A stretch of 64,000 bases of DNA from Uloborus plumipes. Taxonomy: Eukaryota > Arthropoda > Arachnida > Araneae > Uloboridae. Both the position numbers and the translations under genes were made by a program. The notes beneath the pieces were generated by a model that was given only the letters and a program-made list of their open reading frames with translations, was not told the DNA's origin and made no database searches. Shown here in pieces: positions 1 to 56,841 of this stretch (position 1 is the first letter of the stretch; the number at the start of each line of letters is the position of its first letter). Location of the stretch: positions 47,814 through 111,813 of the forward strand of contig JAXGGA010002938.1 of NCBI GenBank assembly GCA_038373865.1, written 5' to 3'.

Positions 1-2267
1 GTTGAATTTAGATAAATGGATTGACCCATGTTCATAAAAAAGATTCTTTAGCTTCGGAGCCAATTAATTTCGATTCAATTTCCATCTAAATAAATAGAAA
101 CATTATATTAAAAGCTTCAGTATTTTTATCAGTTAAAAATGTGTTCATGCCACAAAGTCTGCCTGTAAACTGAGAAAATATTGTCATATTTTGATTTTTA
201 ACCTAAATCAGGGCAGTTACACACATCCTGTATTTCCTATCTTTTTCAAATCATTTTGAAATAGAGTAATACCTCCTTAAAGAACATTTTTTTTTATGTT
301 AGCTCTTCTGAATAGAAATCTCTATGTATTTGCCTCTAAATAAGGGATAATTACAGAGAAAATTATAAAATTTAATGTAAAAATAAATCAGAGATATTGT
401 TTACTGAAATTGAAGATTATTTTTTCCTCCCCTCCAAACTGGTAAAAGTTGACTTAAACATACACAAAGAAACAAGCATATGTTCTAAAATTTTTGTTGC
501 AATTTATACATGTATACCTTTGATCAATTTAATCATACCAGATCATTACCGACTGATAGTGCACGGTTTCCATAGAAAACTTAAATGTGGACACTAATTG
601 TAATTTACTGTGCTTCATTGTAAATTACATGACATCAAACTATTCGTGTAACTAATTATTTCAGAACAATTTCTCTGTTACAAAACTTTGCATTTTCCAA
701 ATTTTTCTAGAGATCTTAAATTTTTAAAAATTTAAATTTTTAACGTGAATAATTCTGAATTTTACATAATGTACATGACATACTTTCGGTGTCTAATATA
801 AAATGTTAACATTTTCCATTTATATATTTTAAAATTTTACTGAATTAATACACTGCATGTCTCATCTCAAATACCTCTGAATAAGGGACACAAACCTCAA
901 TTTAAGAGGTAAAATGTTTGGTCCCCTCAATGTTCCTCACTGGGAGTTTTACTGTACATCCTTTATTGTTGTGTACTTTAAATTAGTCCTATATTTCAAA
1001 CTTATCCTATGTTTTTCTTTTTGCAAAGCTTGAGATTGATTTTATTTCCATTTTTTTCTCGCTGTTTTCGATGATCAGTATTTTGATTATTCAGTCTTTT
1101 TTGTTCTATTTCATTTTCGCGCATTCCTCCTAAAATGTGCACTTTTACATGCTTCAAAGCATTTGGCTACTGTCTCCAGAGTGCAGAGCAAATGTTTTTG
1201 TGTTATTTAAATTATTATTGCTTTTTTTAACTTTAAACTTTTATTTTTTATCTAAGTAAAAAAAAAAAAACAAAGGAAAATATTTTTTTATAATTTGTTC
1301 TTGCTACTTCAAAGACAAAAATCATTAAAGAAAAAGACATCCAGTGACCCCCCCCCCCCCCATGACGAGCCTGATGCTATAATAGCTCGTATAAAGTTGG
1401 ATATCTATTTTTTTAGAATTATCAATAAAAATAGGTGGTGTTTTACAGAAGGTTATTTCCTATTTTCTGCCAATTGTAGAACATAATTTCCTTTCCACCA
1501 CTCATTATGATGTCTTAGATTCCAAAATAATTGAATTTCTATGATTTAGTTGGTCTCTCATTAAATTGTCAAGCACATTTAAAACTGCAGTCTTCTGTTG
1601 TTTTTCTCATTTTTAAAAATATTTCTTGTTTGTTCTTTTGCACAAATTTCACCTTTTTTTCCTCAGTTTCAGCACTTTCATGGTGAGATTCGGTGCCCAT
1701 TACTTTCCTAATTTGAAGTTTAATGTCATCAAGTTAGCACTCAATAGCAATCTCTCTGGGGAAAAACAGACAAATCGAATCAGTTTCAGATTTCATTCTA
1801 TTGATCTAAATAAACAAGAAAGTAAAATTGCAAATTCAGAAACAATAAAGAAAACAACTCAATTGATTATTCCAGAAATGACTGAAGTTCAATGGAAATG
1901 CATAGAACATACATGGGATTTTTCAGTACTTTTACTGAATTCAGCATTTTTTGAAAGAGCAAAATACTGCATTTAGAAAAAAAGAATGAGCATTGCAAGC
2001 TAACAGCACTTGCACATTTGTGCAACTGCTGTTTTCAATCAGGGGGAGCTTGTAATTTTTATCTGGAACTAAGAAAATCAAACGCCATTCGAATTTTCAA
2101 ACATTTTTCTTCTATTTGAACTAAATACTTTCCCGATAAAAAATTCTTGAAATTTTTTTTAGCAAGTTGAAATGATTTTTTTTAAACAAAAAGCACTTTT
2201 TTTTTTCAAACCTGAGAAAAAGTTCACATTTCATAATTTTATTTTTTATTTTTCGTTCATATGGAGG
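1..2267. other. Intronic AT-rich sequence, no gene recognised
   Basis: If SETD2 extends to the left, this is intron upstream of the first visible exon. It contains a poly(A) stretch (1260-1271), a poly(C) run (near 1350-1362) and many T-rich tracts. The short open frames, including one of 116 codons at 1626-1976, show no motif. I saw no SET-domain exon here. Confidence 0.6.
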
Positions 2268-2730
2268 AAAATATTTTTGAAAAAAAAAAAATAGAACCGA
2301 CTTCAGTTGGAAATTGCTCTAAAAAGTTAAAAATAATTTTTTTCTTTGAACACCATCAAAACTACTTTAACACATAAGTTTTGAAATCTGCACAAAAACG
2401 ATAGGCGAAATGATATTTAACCATATTTTGCCAACATTTTTCAGAGAAACCATTGAAAATTAAAAGCAAAATATTTGTGCCATTGCACGAATGTGTAGTA
2501 ATCAATGAAATGTACGGGAATGCTCTTAAAGAACCTGGATTCATTAAAACTTATATTTATAGTTGAATTGTAGTTGCGTATGATTCTATACATTGTTTTT
2601 GCGCCGACTTCAAAACTTATGTTTAAAAGTAGTTTCGATGGTGTTCAAAGAAAAAAATTATTTTTTACTTTTTAGAGCAATTTCCAACCGAAGTCGGTTC
2701 TATTTTTTTTTTTTTTTTCAAAAATATTTT
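2268..2730. repeat. Fold-back repeat with ~130-bp inverted arms
   Basis: The left arm (2268-2400) and the reverse complement of the right arm (about 2594-2730) match closely. They share AAAATATTTTTGA at the outer edge, an A-run, TAGAACCGACTTC, and a stretch around TTTCTTTGAACACCATC. The loop is about 190 bp. This is MITE-like, with no clear target duplication. The motif GAAGTCGGTT recurs at about 10565-10574. Confidence 0.8.
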
Positions 2731-2843
2731 ATTTCATTCTTTTTAGAGTAAATGCACTTAAAATAATCAAAATATTGTTAAAAACTAAAAATTACGCTTT
2801 TAAATAAAGATCAGAATAAAGTTTAAATTTAGTTGAATTTCAT

Positions 2844-3122
2844 TGTGGTGAAGGTTACCAGTTGTTGAAAGGAATACCAGTTGCACATCAGACCATGCAG
2901 ATACTTGTAAACTTAATATTTATTATAACATAAGTATATAAATTAAATTCAACTTGTCACAAACTAAATAAACTCGTTCCGCCTCGGAACGCAAGCTAGG
3001 AATAAACAACAATTCATCAGCTACCAACTCCTGCAGCATACCGCGCTTCTCGGGGCGCTGCGACAACGGTTATTTAAGCGCTGCGCAATTTGCATGACAG
3101 CGCATCCCAAGGTGTTGCCACA
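2844..3122 (-). repeat. 3' LTR of the Ty3/Gypsy element
   Basis: 279 bp, a direct repeat of 7241-7519. By eye only two substitutions separate them (t/c at about 3037 and t/a at about 3094). The purine-rich tract GGCGGGGGAG abuts it on the internal side. Confidence 0.96.
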
Positions 3123-3134
3123 CACTCCCCCGCC
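3123..3134 (-). other. Polypurine tract next to the 3' LTR
   Basis: On the minus strand GGCGGGGGAGTG lies directly before the 3' LTR, where plus-strand DNA synthesis is primed in LTR elements. Confidence 0.7.
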
Positions 3135-3138
3135 AGTC

Positions 3139-6100
3139 TCACAGGACCAGTGGGAGACGAAAACGGACTTTACGGCCATACCTTGTTATGACCTCTGGAG
3201 TCTCTGTGCTGGAATCCCCAGCCATTAAAAATGCTGGTTTCAGCCGGTCCATATGCACGATTTTTTCTTTACCGTTAACTAAAATTAAAAAGTTTTTTTC
3301 CATTCTTTTTAGGACTTTAAAAGGTCCTTCATACGGTGGCTGCAGTGACCTTCTTACGTTGTCTAACCGCAGAAAAACATGCGAACAGTCTCTTAATTCC
3401 CTTGGGACATAAATCTTCTGTTGGCCGTGCCTTAACGGGGATGCAGGACTTACCGATCTCAGTAGCTTCTGAATATGGGTCACGTAGTCCGGAATATTCA
3501 TATTACTTAACGTATTTTCATCGTATAACTGTCCCGGTAAACGCAGTGAAGTCCCGTAAGTTAATTGCGCCGCCGACGCTCCAAGGTCTTCGCGCAACGT
3601 GGACCTGAGTCCCAAGAGGACCAATGGCAAAGCTTCGAGCCAATCTGTGTTGTAGCACATCAAAGCTTGCTTGAGAGGTCGGTGCAGACGTTCCACCATT
3701 CCATTGGTTTGTGGTCTATACGGCGATGTTCTAGCCAATTTTATACCAAGCATGCGCGATAGCGCCGTGAAAAGTTCTGATTCAAATTGTCTGCCCCTAT
3801 CGCATGTTATCCTTTGAGGGGTACCAAAACGAGAAACCCACACTTGTACGAATGCGCGTGCAATTGTTTCAGCTGTTATATCCATAATTGGCACGGCTTC
3901 AGGCCACCTCGTAAATCTATCCACTATCGTTAAACAGTATTTAAAATTTTTAACTTGTACTAAAGGGCCAATTATATCTAAATGTATATGAGAAAATCTC
4001 TCATCCGGAACTAAAAAGTCAACTAATGGGGTTTTAGTATGTAAATGTACCTTAGTTCGCTGGCACGGTATACAAGCTTTACACCAAGCAGTTACATCCT
4101 TGTTTAAATTAGGCCAGATATATTTACTATCAATTAGACGTTTTGTAGCACGTATGCCAGGGTGAGACAATCCGTGCATTGAATCAAATATTTTACGCCT
4201 TAGACTTTGTGGTACATAGAACCTATTAGAATTTCCTGACATATCACAGTATAGAGATTTATCGGTACCAGGCATAGGAACTTTAGATAATTTACCGCTG
4301 TACCTAATTCGTCCCTCTAAAACGTCCTGAAGCTCCTTATCCTCAGACTGTAATTTTACCCACCTGTCTATGTCCTCTAGAGATGAAAACGTGATCTCTG
4401 ATATTCTTGATAAACTGTCAGCAACTAAATTCCCCTTACCCGGTAAATACCTAATGTCCGTGGTAAATTGAGATATAAAATCTAATTGACGGATCCTGCG
4501 GGGGGAAGATTTTTCTTGTTTTTGCCGAAATGCGTAAATGAGAGGCCGATGATCTACATACAAAATAAACTTTCTCGCCTCTAACATGTACCGAAAATAT
4601 TGAATCGCGCTATATGCAGCGAGTAATTCCCGATCATAAGCTGAATATTTACATTGCGTGGGCGATAGCTTTTTCGAAAAAAATCCTAAAGGTTTGGGAC
4701 CATCGGGGGATAATTCATGCAATACTCCACCCATTGCAAAATCACTGCAATCAGTTGCTAAAGCAAGTTCTGCATTAAGAGATGGGTGATAAAGCAAAGT
4801 CGCTTCTGCTAAAGCTTTCTTAATTTTCTCAAAGCTTGTTTCCGAAATTATATCCCACGGAATCTCTCTCTTATCGCGCTTTTTCGCTTTAATCAAAAAC
4901 TTATTAAGTGGCGCTAAAATTACCGCGATATCCGGAATAAAGCGATGATAATAGTTTACCATTCCCAAAAAACGTCTAAGTTCCGCAATTGTTTTGGGCT
5001 TAGGGAAATCAACTACGGCCTTCACCTTTTTAGGATCTGGAGTGCACCCCTGACTATTTATTGCATGTCCCAAAAAAACAACAGTTTCCTTCCCAAGTTC
5101 ACATTTTGATTCGTTTATTACGATACCGTAATCAAGAAAACGCTTGAAAATCTCCTCTAAATGTTCTTTATGCTGTTTGTGATTTTCGCTAGCGATTAAA
5201 ATATCATCTAAGTACGGAAAACAGAAATTTAATCCTCTCAAAACTTCATCCAAAAAACGCTGAAAAGTTTGTGCTGCTGAAGATAACCCGAAATTTAGAA
5301 ACGGAAATTCATATAACCCAAAAGGTGTTATTATCGCAGTTTTCGGAATATCCGGAGGATTTACCGGAATTTGGTGATACGCCCTTACCAAATCAACTTT
5401 TGAGAATATCTTTTTTCCGTGTAAAATGCTAACACAATCTTGAATATGTGGAATTGGATATTTGTCCTGTTTTGTTATACGATTAAGCGCTCTATAGTCG
5501 CCAGTTGGTCGCCAGTCATAGTCGCCTTTTGGGACCATATGTAAAGGACTAGCCCAATTACTTTTTGACGGTCTACAAATCCCTTTTTCAATCATGTATT
5601 CAAATTCCCGCTTAGCTATTCGAAGCTGTGTTGGATGTAACCGACGCGCTTTAGCTGAAACTGGGGGTCCCTCAGTCGGAATATAATGAACCGTATTATG
5701 TTTCCTAACGCTTTGTCCTAAAACATTAAGTTGTGTTATCTCCGGGTATTTTCTTAACAATTCTTGATACTCGGAATTACCATAAATAGTTTTTACATTC
5801 GGAACATCACACCATAGCGATTTACCGCTGGCACTAAATTTAGTTACTGGGTCTACAACACGCCGTTTTTTTAAGTCCACTAGCAATCCGAAATGCTGCA
5901 AAAAATCCGCCCCAATGATAGGCTTTGTAACGTCAGCAATTATAAATGGGAATCTCAATCTGCGTTTTAACCCAAAATCTAAATTTAACAACTTAGTACC
6001 GTAAGTATCAATCTTAGATCCGTTTGCAGCGTACAACGTGAATTCTTTTTTTCCCCCGTCCAAATTCAAAAAAGATTTCGGATAACACGAAACGTCACTG

Positions 6101-7002
6101 CCAGTATCGATAAGATAACTTGTTTGTGTTAAAATATCAGTAATATACAATCTGCGACTAAATCCTATCCTAGCAGAAGTCGTAGAAACTTCGGACGAAT
6201 TTGAAAATTTTGATTCAAAAGCACAAGGTTTAATACATTTAGTAGCTTTTTCTTTAAATCTAAAATGGTACCAACATAACCAATTATCCCGCTTTCCAGC
6301 TCTATAATTTAATTGCCTACGACCCCGAGACTGATTTGGAGATTTTGAGCGACCGCGAGGTTTAACAATTTTAGTGAGTTCGTCGACCTTGAGTTGCAAT
6401 TGTTCTAACTGAATTTCAGTACTATCAGTTCGCAATTTTAAAGCTTGCTTATCTATTGAGTTTATAACTAACCCCGTGTACTCACAAATTTTATCGGCCA
6501 TTTCCGCTAACTTGTCTAGATTTTCAGAGCTAGTCGCTAAAATTGTTTGCACTGGTACCGGCAATCTGCGAAGCCAAATATTTTTCAAAAAATCATCATC
6601 TACATGACTTTCACTTAACTCTTTCATTTTTCTTAACAACATAGATGGGGATTTGTCACCCAATTCTAAATCTTCGATTAATGTCTTAACTTTTCGATTC
6701 TGAGAAAATTCAAACTCAGTTAACAATCTTTGTTTTAACGCGGTATACGGATTTTCAGGCGGCTGACTTAGAATATCTGTTGCATGCGATAAAGTTTCTG
6801 CATCTAGTGACGCAACTAAGTGATCAAATCGCGTTTGTTCAGCCGAAACTGCTGCTAATCTAAAACTAGCTTCGAGTTGCACAAAAAATAACTTAGCATT
6901 ACTCGGCCAAAAATTAGGTACCTTTACAGAAACTCGATTACAATCTCTAGTTTCAACAGGTTCTTCCTTTTCTGTTATACTTAACTTTTCGTTAGTAGCC
7001 AT
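3139..7002 (-). CDS. Gag-Pol polyprotein of Ty3/Gypsy retrotransposon
   Basis: A single uninterrupted 1287-residue ORF. The Gag-like N-terminus covers about 1-280, with a C-x2-H-x9-C-x3-C cluster at 243-260. Aspartic protease follows with DTGSD at 299-303. Reverse transcriptase has KVD (Asp 537) and YLDD at 597-600. RNase H has Asp 751, Glu 792, Asp 817 and Asp 862. Integrase has an HHCC zinc site (His 943, His 947, Cys 977, Cys 980) and a catalytic triad Asp 1009, Asp 1068, Glu 1104 with DD35E spacing. Every catalytic residue I can place is present. Gag and Pol are fused without a frameshift. The ORF ends 16 bp before the 3' LTR. No env is present, so this looks like a non-infectious Ty3/Gypsy element. 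The Met at 7002 is the first in frame. Confidence 0.96.
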   Translation of the reverse strand: MATNEKLSITEKEEPVETRDCNRVSVKVPNFWPSNAKLFFVQLEASFRLAAVSAEQTRFDHLVASLDAETLSHATDILSQPPENPYTALKQRLLTEFEFSQNRKVKTLIEDLELGDKSPSMLLRKMKELSESHVDDDFLKNIWLRRLPVPVQTILATSSENLDKLAEMADKICEYTGLVINSIDKQALKLRTDSTEIQLEQLQLKVDELTKIVKPRGRSKSPNQSRGRRQLNYRAGKRDNWLCWYHFRFKEKATKCIKPCAFESKFSNSSEVSTTSARIGFSRRLYITDILTQTSYLIDTGSDVSCYPKSFLNLDGGKKEFTLYAANGSKIDTYGTKLLNLDFGLKRRLRFPFIIADVTKPIIGADFLQHFGLLVDLKKRRVVDPVTKFSASGKSLWCDVPNVKTIYGNSEYQELLRKYPEITQLNVLGQSVRKHNTVHYIPTEGPPVSAKARRLHPTQLRIAKREFEYMIEKGICRPSKSNWASPLHMVPKGDYDWRPTGDYRALNRITKQDKYPIPHIQDCVSILHGKKIFSKVDLVRAYHQIPVNPPDIPKTAIITPFGLYEFPFLNFGLSSAAQTFQRFLDEVLRGLNFCFPYLDDILIASENHKQHKEHLEEIFKRFLDYGIVINESKCELGKETVVFLGHAINSQGCTPDPKKVKAVVDFPKPKTIAELRRFLGMVNYYHRFIPDIAVILAPLNKFLIKAKKRDKREIPWDIISETSFEKIKKALAEATLLYHPSLNAELALATDCSDFAMGGVLHELSPDGPKPLGFFSKKLSPTQCKYSAYDRELLAAYSAIQYFRYMLEARKFILYVDHRPLIYAFRQKQEKSSPRRIRQLDFISQFTTDIRYLPGKGNLVADSLSRISEITFSSLEDIDRWVKLQSEDKELQDVLEGRIRYSGKLSKVPMPGTDKSLYCDMSGNSNRFYVPQSLRRKIFDSMHGLSHPGIRATKRLIDSKYIWPNLNKDVTAWCKACIPCQRTKVHLHTKTPLVDFLVPDERFSHIHLDIIGPLVQVKNFKYCLTIVDRFTRWPEAVPIMDITAETIARAFVQVWVSRFGTPQRITCDRGRQFESELFTALSRMLGIKLARTSPYRPQTNGMVERLHRPLKQALMCYNTDWLEALPLVLLGLRSTLREDLGASAAQLTYGTSLRLPGQLYDENTLSNMNIPDYVTHIQKLLRSVSPASPLRHGQQKIYVPRELRDCSHVFLRLDNVRRSLQPPYEGPFKVLKRMEKNFLILVNGKEKIVHMDRLKPAFLMAGDSSTETPEVITRYGRKVRFRLPLVL

Positions 7003-7230
7003 TTAAACTGAAACACTATTTGCTCAATTTGAAACAGCAATATTAAATAGCTCAAATAACAAAGTTAAATTACACACCCTCAAAGGACACATGAAATACA
7101 TTGGCAAGACACTGAAATAACTTGAAGATGTCCATCGAAAGGAATTACCTTCTGAAGAATTACTACGACGAATGCACTTCTTGAAGACGAAAAATTCAGT
7201 CTTTTCATTTTGTCTGGTATTCTGCGTGAA

Positions 7231-7239
7231 GGGTCACCA
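7231..7239 (-). other. Primer-binding site candidate (TGGTGACCC)
   Basis: On the minus strand TGGTGACCC follows the end of the 5' LTR after one base. It begins with TGG, the complement of a tRNA CCA end. The first nine bases resemble the complement of a tRNA-Trp 3' end; the following bases do not fit well, so the primer tRNA is uncertain. Confidence 0.65.
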
Positions 7240-7240
7240 G

Positions 7241-7519
7241 TGTGGTGAAGGTTACCAGTTGTTGAAAGGAATACCAGTTGCACATCAGACCATGCAGATA
7301 CTTGTAAACTTAATATTTATTATAACATAAGTATATAAATTAAATTCAACTTGTCACAAACTAAATAAACTCGTTCCGCCTCGGAACGCAAGCTAGGAAT
7401 AAACAACAATTCATCAGCTACCAACTCCTGCAGCATACCGCGCCTCTCGGGGCGCTGCGACAACGGTTATTTAAGCGCTGCGCAATTTGCAAGACAGCGC
7501 ATCCCAAGGTGTTGCCACA
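7241..7519 (-). repeat. 5' LTR of the Ty3/Gypsy element (promoter-bearing)
   Basis: 279 bp, TGTGG...CCACA. As the 5' LTR of a minus-strand element it should carry the promoter, but no TATA box is assigned with confidence. Confidence 0.95.
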
Positions 7520-7523
7520 TCAT

Positions 7524-10480
7524 GTTTGATTTAGATAAGCCTTCATTCAAAATTTTCATAGCAACCATGTTTTGTAACAATGGATTTCATATTTAATCAT
7601 TTAGGACAAATCACTTTAAATTTGACTACCTTTAATTAAAATTGTATAATTATATAAATAAAAAAAAAACAAAACATGCAGCTGTTCAAAAAAGTCCTTG
7701 CAGCCCTCAGGGCTCGCAATCCCCCTAAAATTCCGAAATTTCCTAAAAAATTTCAGACCTCCTAAAATTCCTAAAATTGTACTAAAATTTTGTGGCATTC
7801 CTAAAAAAATTTACAGGAGCTCTTTAAGGGAATTTAAAATACCTTTCTGAAAGTATTTTATAGCCAAAAGCGAACTTTTAACTAAGTATTTAATGTGATA
7901 AATAGATATTTTACAAAATATTTCGTTAAAAACGCATTCTTCACACTATTTTTAATCTGGGGAAAGACTTAAAATTCTTCCTCTTAAAAACGAACTATAT
8001 AATCTTAGAAACAGCTGTTTCACCACTCTACCTGAGTGAAACATAACCTGCCTGTGCAATTTTTCGACTTTGAGCTGTTTCTTACGCGCCTAAGCTCGAT
8101 TATTTGCGAATTTCGCAGTCTGTTTGCATCTGCTTCTATAAAACTCACTCATTTTAGTTTACTGTGTAAATTCACCGCTTGGACATCGAAAATTTTATTC
8201 TTACCATTAGTTTGAACCTTGTTTTTTTTCTTTTATTTATAGATTATTTGTAGGCTCGTCATCCAATGTCAAATCATTCAAAAAAGTCATTCTTGTTGCA
8301 TCTGAATCAGTTCAAAATTATATTCTTAAAAAGTATTATCTAAAAGTATATTCTAAAATAGTATTCTTAAAAAGTAGCATTAGTTTCTATCAAGTTATAT
8401 TTTTGGCTCAAAATTTTTTTGAAAAATAATAGATTTAAAATGTTGATAAGGATGTTTGGGACAGCATTAGAATTCTGGAATTAGGGAATCCAACAGATCT
8501 AGTAAACTTAGTCAACTGTTATAAAAAGATGTGACTTGTACTGAGCCAATGATTCCTTTTCCTTACTTTCGTTTTCTATTCAAAATCAGGGTTTTTATGT
8601 CAATTATAATTATTAATTATTCCTACAGTTCTTTAAAAGTTTTGCTTAACAGTTTTTTTTCATCATTTGCATACTTTTTCTGCTTTTAAAAATGCATTAA
8701 CTTATCACGTGTTATTTATTTAGAGTTTAAGGTAGCATACATAAAATTGTAGCCTCAGCTTAATTTGATATTCAGAAATGTTTACGCTTCTTCAAATATC
8801 ACAATACTCTGAGGAGAAAGGGAGGCAAAGTTGAAAAGCAAACACATGGGCTTTTGACGATTCATAGATATTACAGTACTGGTTTCAAATCAAAATATTG
8901 TTGTATGTCTGAAGAACTATGCATAGAAAACTTTTCTGGTAATTAAGAAACGGACGAAAAATATTAACAAGCCAGGTGTTTTATTTTTATTTTTTTAGAT
9001 AATAAAACTTTGAAATCAAAGTGCATTTAGCTCAGCTAATGGAATTTATAAATCTGTGGCCTGTGGCATAAATCTGTGGGGCTTTTGGCCCCACTTGAAT
9101 GAATGCCGTCAGTTCCAAGAAATATTTTTCGATTAAGCGGGGTATTTAATTAAGCTGGGATCTTTAACATTGCGTCTATGGCATCGGTTCTGGAATGTTT
9201 TATTCGTATATGCGAGGTATTCGTTTATCTGTTACCCGATTACGGGGACGACAGTATGCAGAACATTTTACACATTAAGATTTGCTAAAGTTGTTCGACA
9301 ATGGAAAATCAATTTTTTCTTAGTTTTTTTACATCATATTCAACATGAAGGGAAAAGAAAATTACTAACTAAAAATTGTTTGGTGATGCAAGATGGTTTT
9401 CGACTCGTAACATTGAACATAACACGGATTAACTTCACGAACTGTTTTTTGGGCACTGTTACTAGATAAAAAGAAAATGACAAAGAATAAACTTGAAAAT
9501 AAATTTATTCGGAAAAGCAAAAATAAAATAAAATAAATCTTTGCAGATTTGTGGAAATAACAAAAATATTAATGAGTTTAAAGAATGAATATTATCTTTT
9601 GGTCATTTAAAGACACCTGTAGAAAGCTGCTGAAATTAAAACATTAAGGAGGTAATTGTTGAACAGAATATCTGTAGAAGCTGGTCAACTGTAAAAAGTT
9701 AGATATGCCTTTCTTTCAAATGGAAAATTTTGAAAACATGTCTGCAAGTTGAAGTACCGTTTGGCTTTTGAACATGTTATAATAACATTAAAACATTATT
9801 TCTTTTTTGTTTTGACTTTTTTTGTGGAGATATTTGAAGGTTGTAATTTATGCTATAATAAATAAAATACATTTTCACTTTCATTTGTCAGGTACGACTG
9901 TTAGTGACCTATTTGTAGTCAAACAAAATCGTAAATTACTGTCTGTCTGCGTATTGCGCGCCTGGCAGTCACGATCGCTTCCATTTGAAAAAGGGGTGAT
10001 AGGATAAGGAGGCGCACTTGCCGGTGCTTTCACTTCTTACTTTCTGTTGAATGTTACTTCGCATTTCCCCCCTATTTTGAGAAAATCCAAAGAGACCTCA
10101 GGCATGCGCAAATGCGAGGAAGGTTTTACAATAAAAGATTAGACAGTACCCCTAAATTTTTCCTAAAATTTTGTCAAAACGTTCCTAAAATTCCCCTAAA
10201 ATTTTGAAAAAGTCTACTGCAAGCCCTGAGCCCTGGACTCGATCTCATTCCATCAGGAACTTCAACCTGACGTATTTAATCACTTGACCATTGTTTCGCT
10301 CATTGAAGTAAGGATTTACGATAGCACATATTGTTTTAAATGACATGAAATTTTAGTTTTTCGATCACAACTTTTTTTCTGGTGGACAAATATCGTCATA
10401 TGAGTACATGGTACCTAAATTACACCTATCGATTAAAAAAAAAAATTGTTCAAATCGGTTCAGTAGATCAGATGTTATGT

Positions 10481-10531
<51 letters not shown>

Positions 10532-11139
10532 ATATGCTTTGAATTGAGAACCTCCTCCTTTTTTGAAGTCGGTTAAAAAAATACATAAAACTTAAAATGG
10601 TGTTTGGTTTTTTTGTTTAAGATTAAAATTATAACGTCTATCTGTCCCACGGAATGAAAACAGCAGTTGTTCAAATGTTCATAAAAATCGGTTGCATGCA
10701 AATATTTTTCTCTAAAAGAATGTTTATTCCTATGTTCAGTTATATGTAATAAAATAACCTAAAATGTTAGCTAGACTTTTTTTTTATCCTAAAAAAATCC
10801 CCCCAAAAATGTAGATTTTTTTAGCCTTCTAAAGCAGGATCCCCTCTTAACCATCCATGTTGGTCTGGAATGTTTAGTTCTTTCACTTGAAGAAAATTCT
10901 TGATAAAACAGGGGTGCCTGTTTGATATTTTACGGGTCATTATAACTATTAGTTCTTTTCTGCGCTGTGCGATGTATCTTATATTTTGTCTTTATGTCAT
11001 ATGATTCATTGTGGGTTCTGAAATGGTGAACACGTAGTTCAACATTTCATAGTTTGAAATTAAAAGTCAGTCTATTTTAAAAGTTTGTTTTTCTAGCTTT
11101 TGAAATTTACAACTATATTAATTAATTTTTTATTTTCAG
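7524..11139. other. Intronic sequence with decayed repeats, no gene recognised
   Basis: AT-rich. Two patches of the degenerate word CCTAAAATT (about 7715-7815 and 10145-10215) lie beside related motifs (GCAGCCCTCAGGGCT near 7692 and GCAAGCCCTGAGCCCTGG near 10223). They may be the ends of one old decayed repeat. A search by eye for the SETD2 exon with the NHSC motif found nothing. Confidence 0.5.
10482..10530. repeat. Poly(A) tract of about 49 bp in an interspersed repeat
   Basis: An uninterrupted A run lies between GATGTTATGTGC and CATATGCTTTGAATTG. The flanking words (AATCGGTTCAGTAGATCAG before, GAGAACCTCCTCC and TTTTTTGAAGTCGGTT after) look like the end of a common arthropod interspersed repeat. 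The family is not determined. Open frames here are homopolymer artefacts. Confidence 0.7.
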
Positions 11140-56176
<45,037 letters not shown>

Positions 56177-56841
56177 GTAATTATTTTATTACTTTTATAT
56201 TGCTATATTACCAGCTAGTAACCTAGCAGCCGTAATTATTGTGTGTATCAAGCACATTTCACAATGCAAATTAAAATAATAAAGTCAAAACAGGTACTAG
56301 TACCCGCTCCACTAATAGATAACAGTTCATTTAACTGGTACTAATGCCCAAACTCGCTTTTAATGTGTTAAGAGTGTAAACAATTATCTTTATCAAAGGG
56401 ATAATTAATTGTACAGACAACTTGCATTCATTTTAAGTATATCAAATATTTAACATTGTTGTGCCTAATGGGACACTAGGTCCCCAGCAAATTTCAAAAA
56501 AATATAAAATTTCTCTGAAATTTACTTTTTTTTAAAATTAAATGTAAAGGAATGAAAATAATCATAACAATAGCAAATAATAATAGTAATAAATAAAGAT
56601 AATAAACTACTTGGACTACTATTCTCTATGTTATTTTAGAAAACTTCTGTTTGTCTGTGTTATATATTTATGTATCTGTTAGGAAAAGCTGTACTGATTA
56701 GAAATGCTGCATTGATTTTTTTTTAAAGAAGAAAATAAAAACTATTTTGCAAACTTACATGACATTAGAAAAAGAAAAAAAATTGCAGTATTGTCTTCAA
56801 ATTGCCGAATCGACAGCGAAATGTGCCGAATGTGGAATTTA
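56177..56841. other. Intronic sequence after the last visible SETD2 exon
   Basis: AT-rich. No WW-domain exon was seen here. Confidence 0.55.

Larger units (their letters stand above)
2844..7519 (-). mobile_element. Complete Ty3/Gypsy LTR retrotransposon
   Basis: A full-length element on the minus strand inside a SETD2 intron. It has two 279-bp LTRs (2844-3122 and 7241-7519) that start TGTGG and end CCACA and differ at only two positions by eye. A 4-bp target duplication TCAT flanks it (2840-2843 and 7520-7523). Between the LTRs lie a tRNA primer-like site, a leader, one intact Gag-Pol ORF and a purine tract. There is no envelope ORF. Near-identical LTRs and an unbroken ORF point to recent insertion. 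Confidence 0.96.

Noticed and set aside
1626..1976. 116-codon open frame as a host exon
   Set aside because: No recognisable domain and no match to the SETD2 segments expected upstream (AWS, SET). Low complexity and AT-rich; most likely chance.
3188..3762. Plus-strand open frames over the Gypsy ORF
   Set aside because: Antisense shadows of the Gag-Pol coding sequence.
2844..7519. Endogenous retrovirus or errantivirus
   Set aside because: No envelope ORF between the end of Pol and the 3' LTR, only 16 bp; a plain Ty3/Gypsy retrotransposon explains it.
10365..10586. Poly-Phe and poly-Lys open frames
   Set aside because: Produced entirely by the 49-bp A run.
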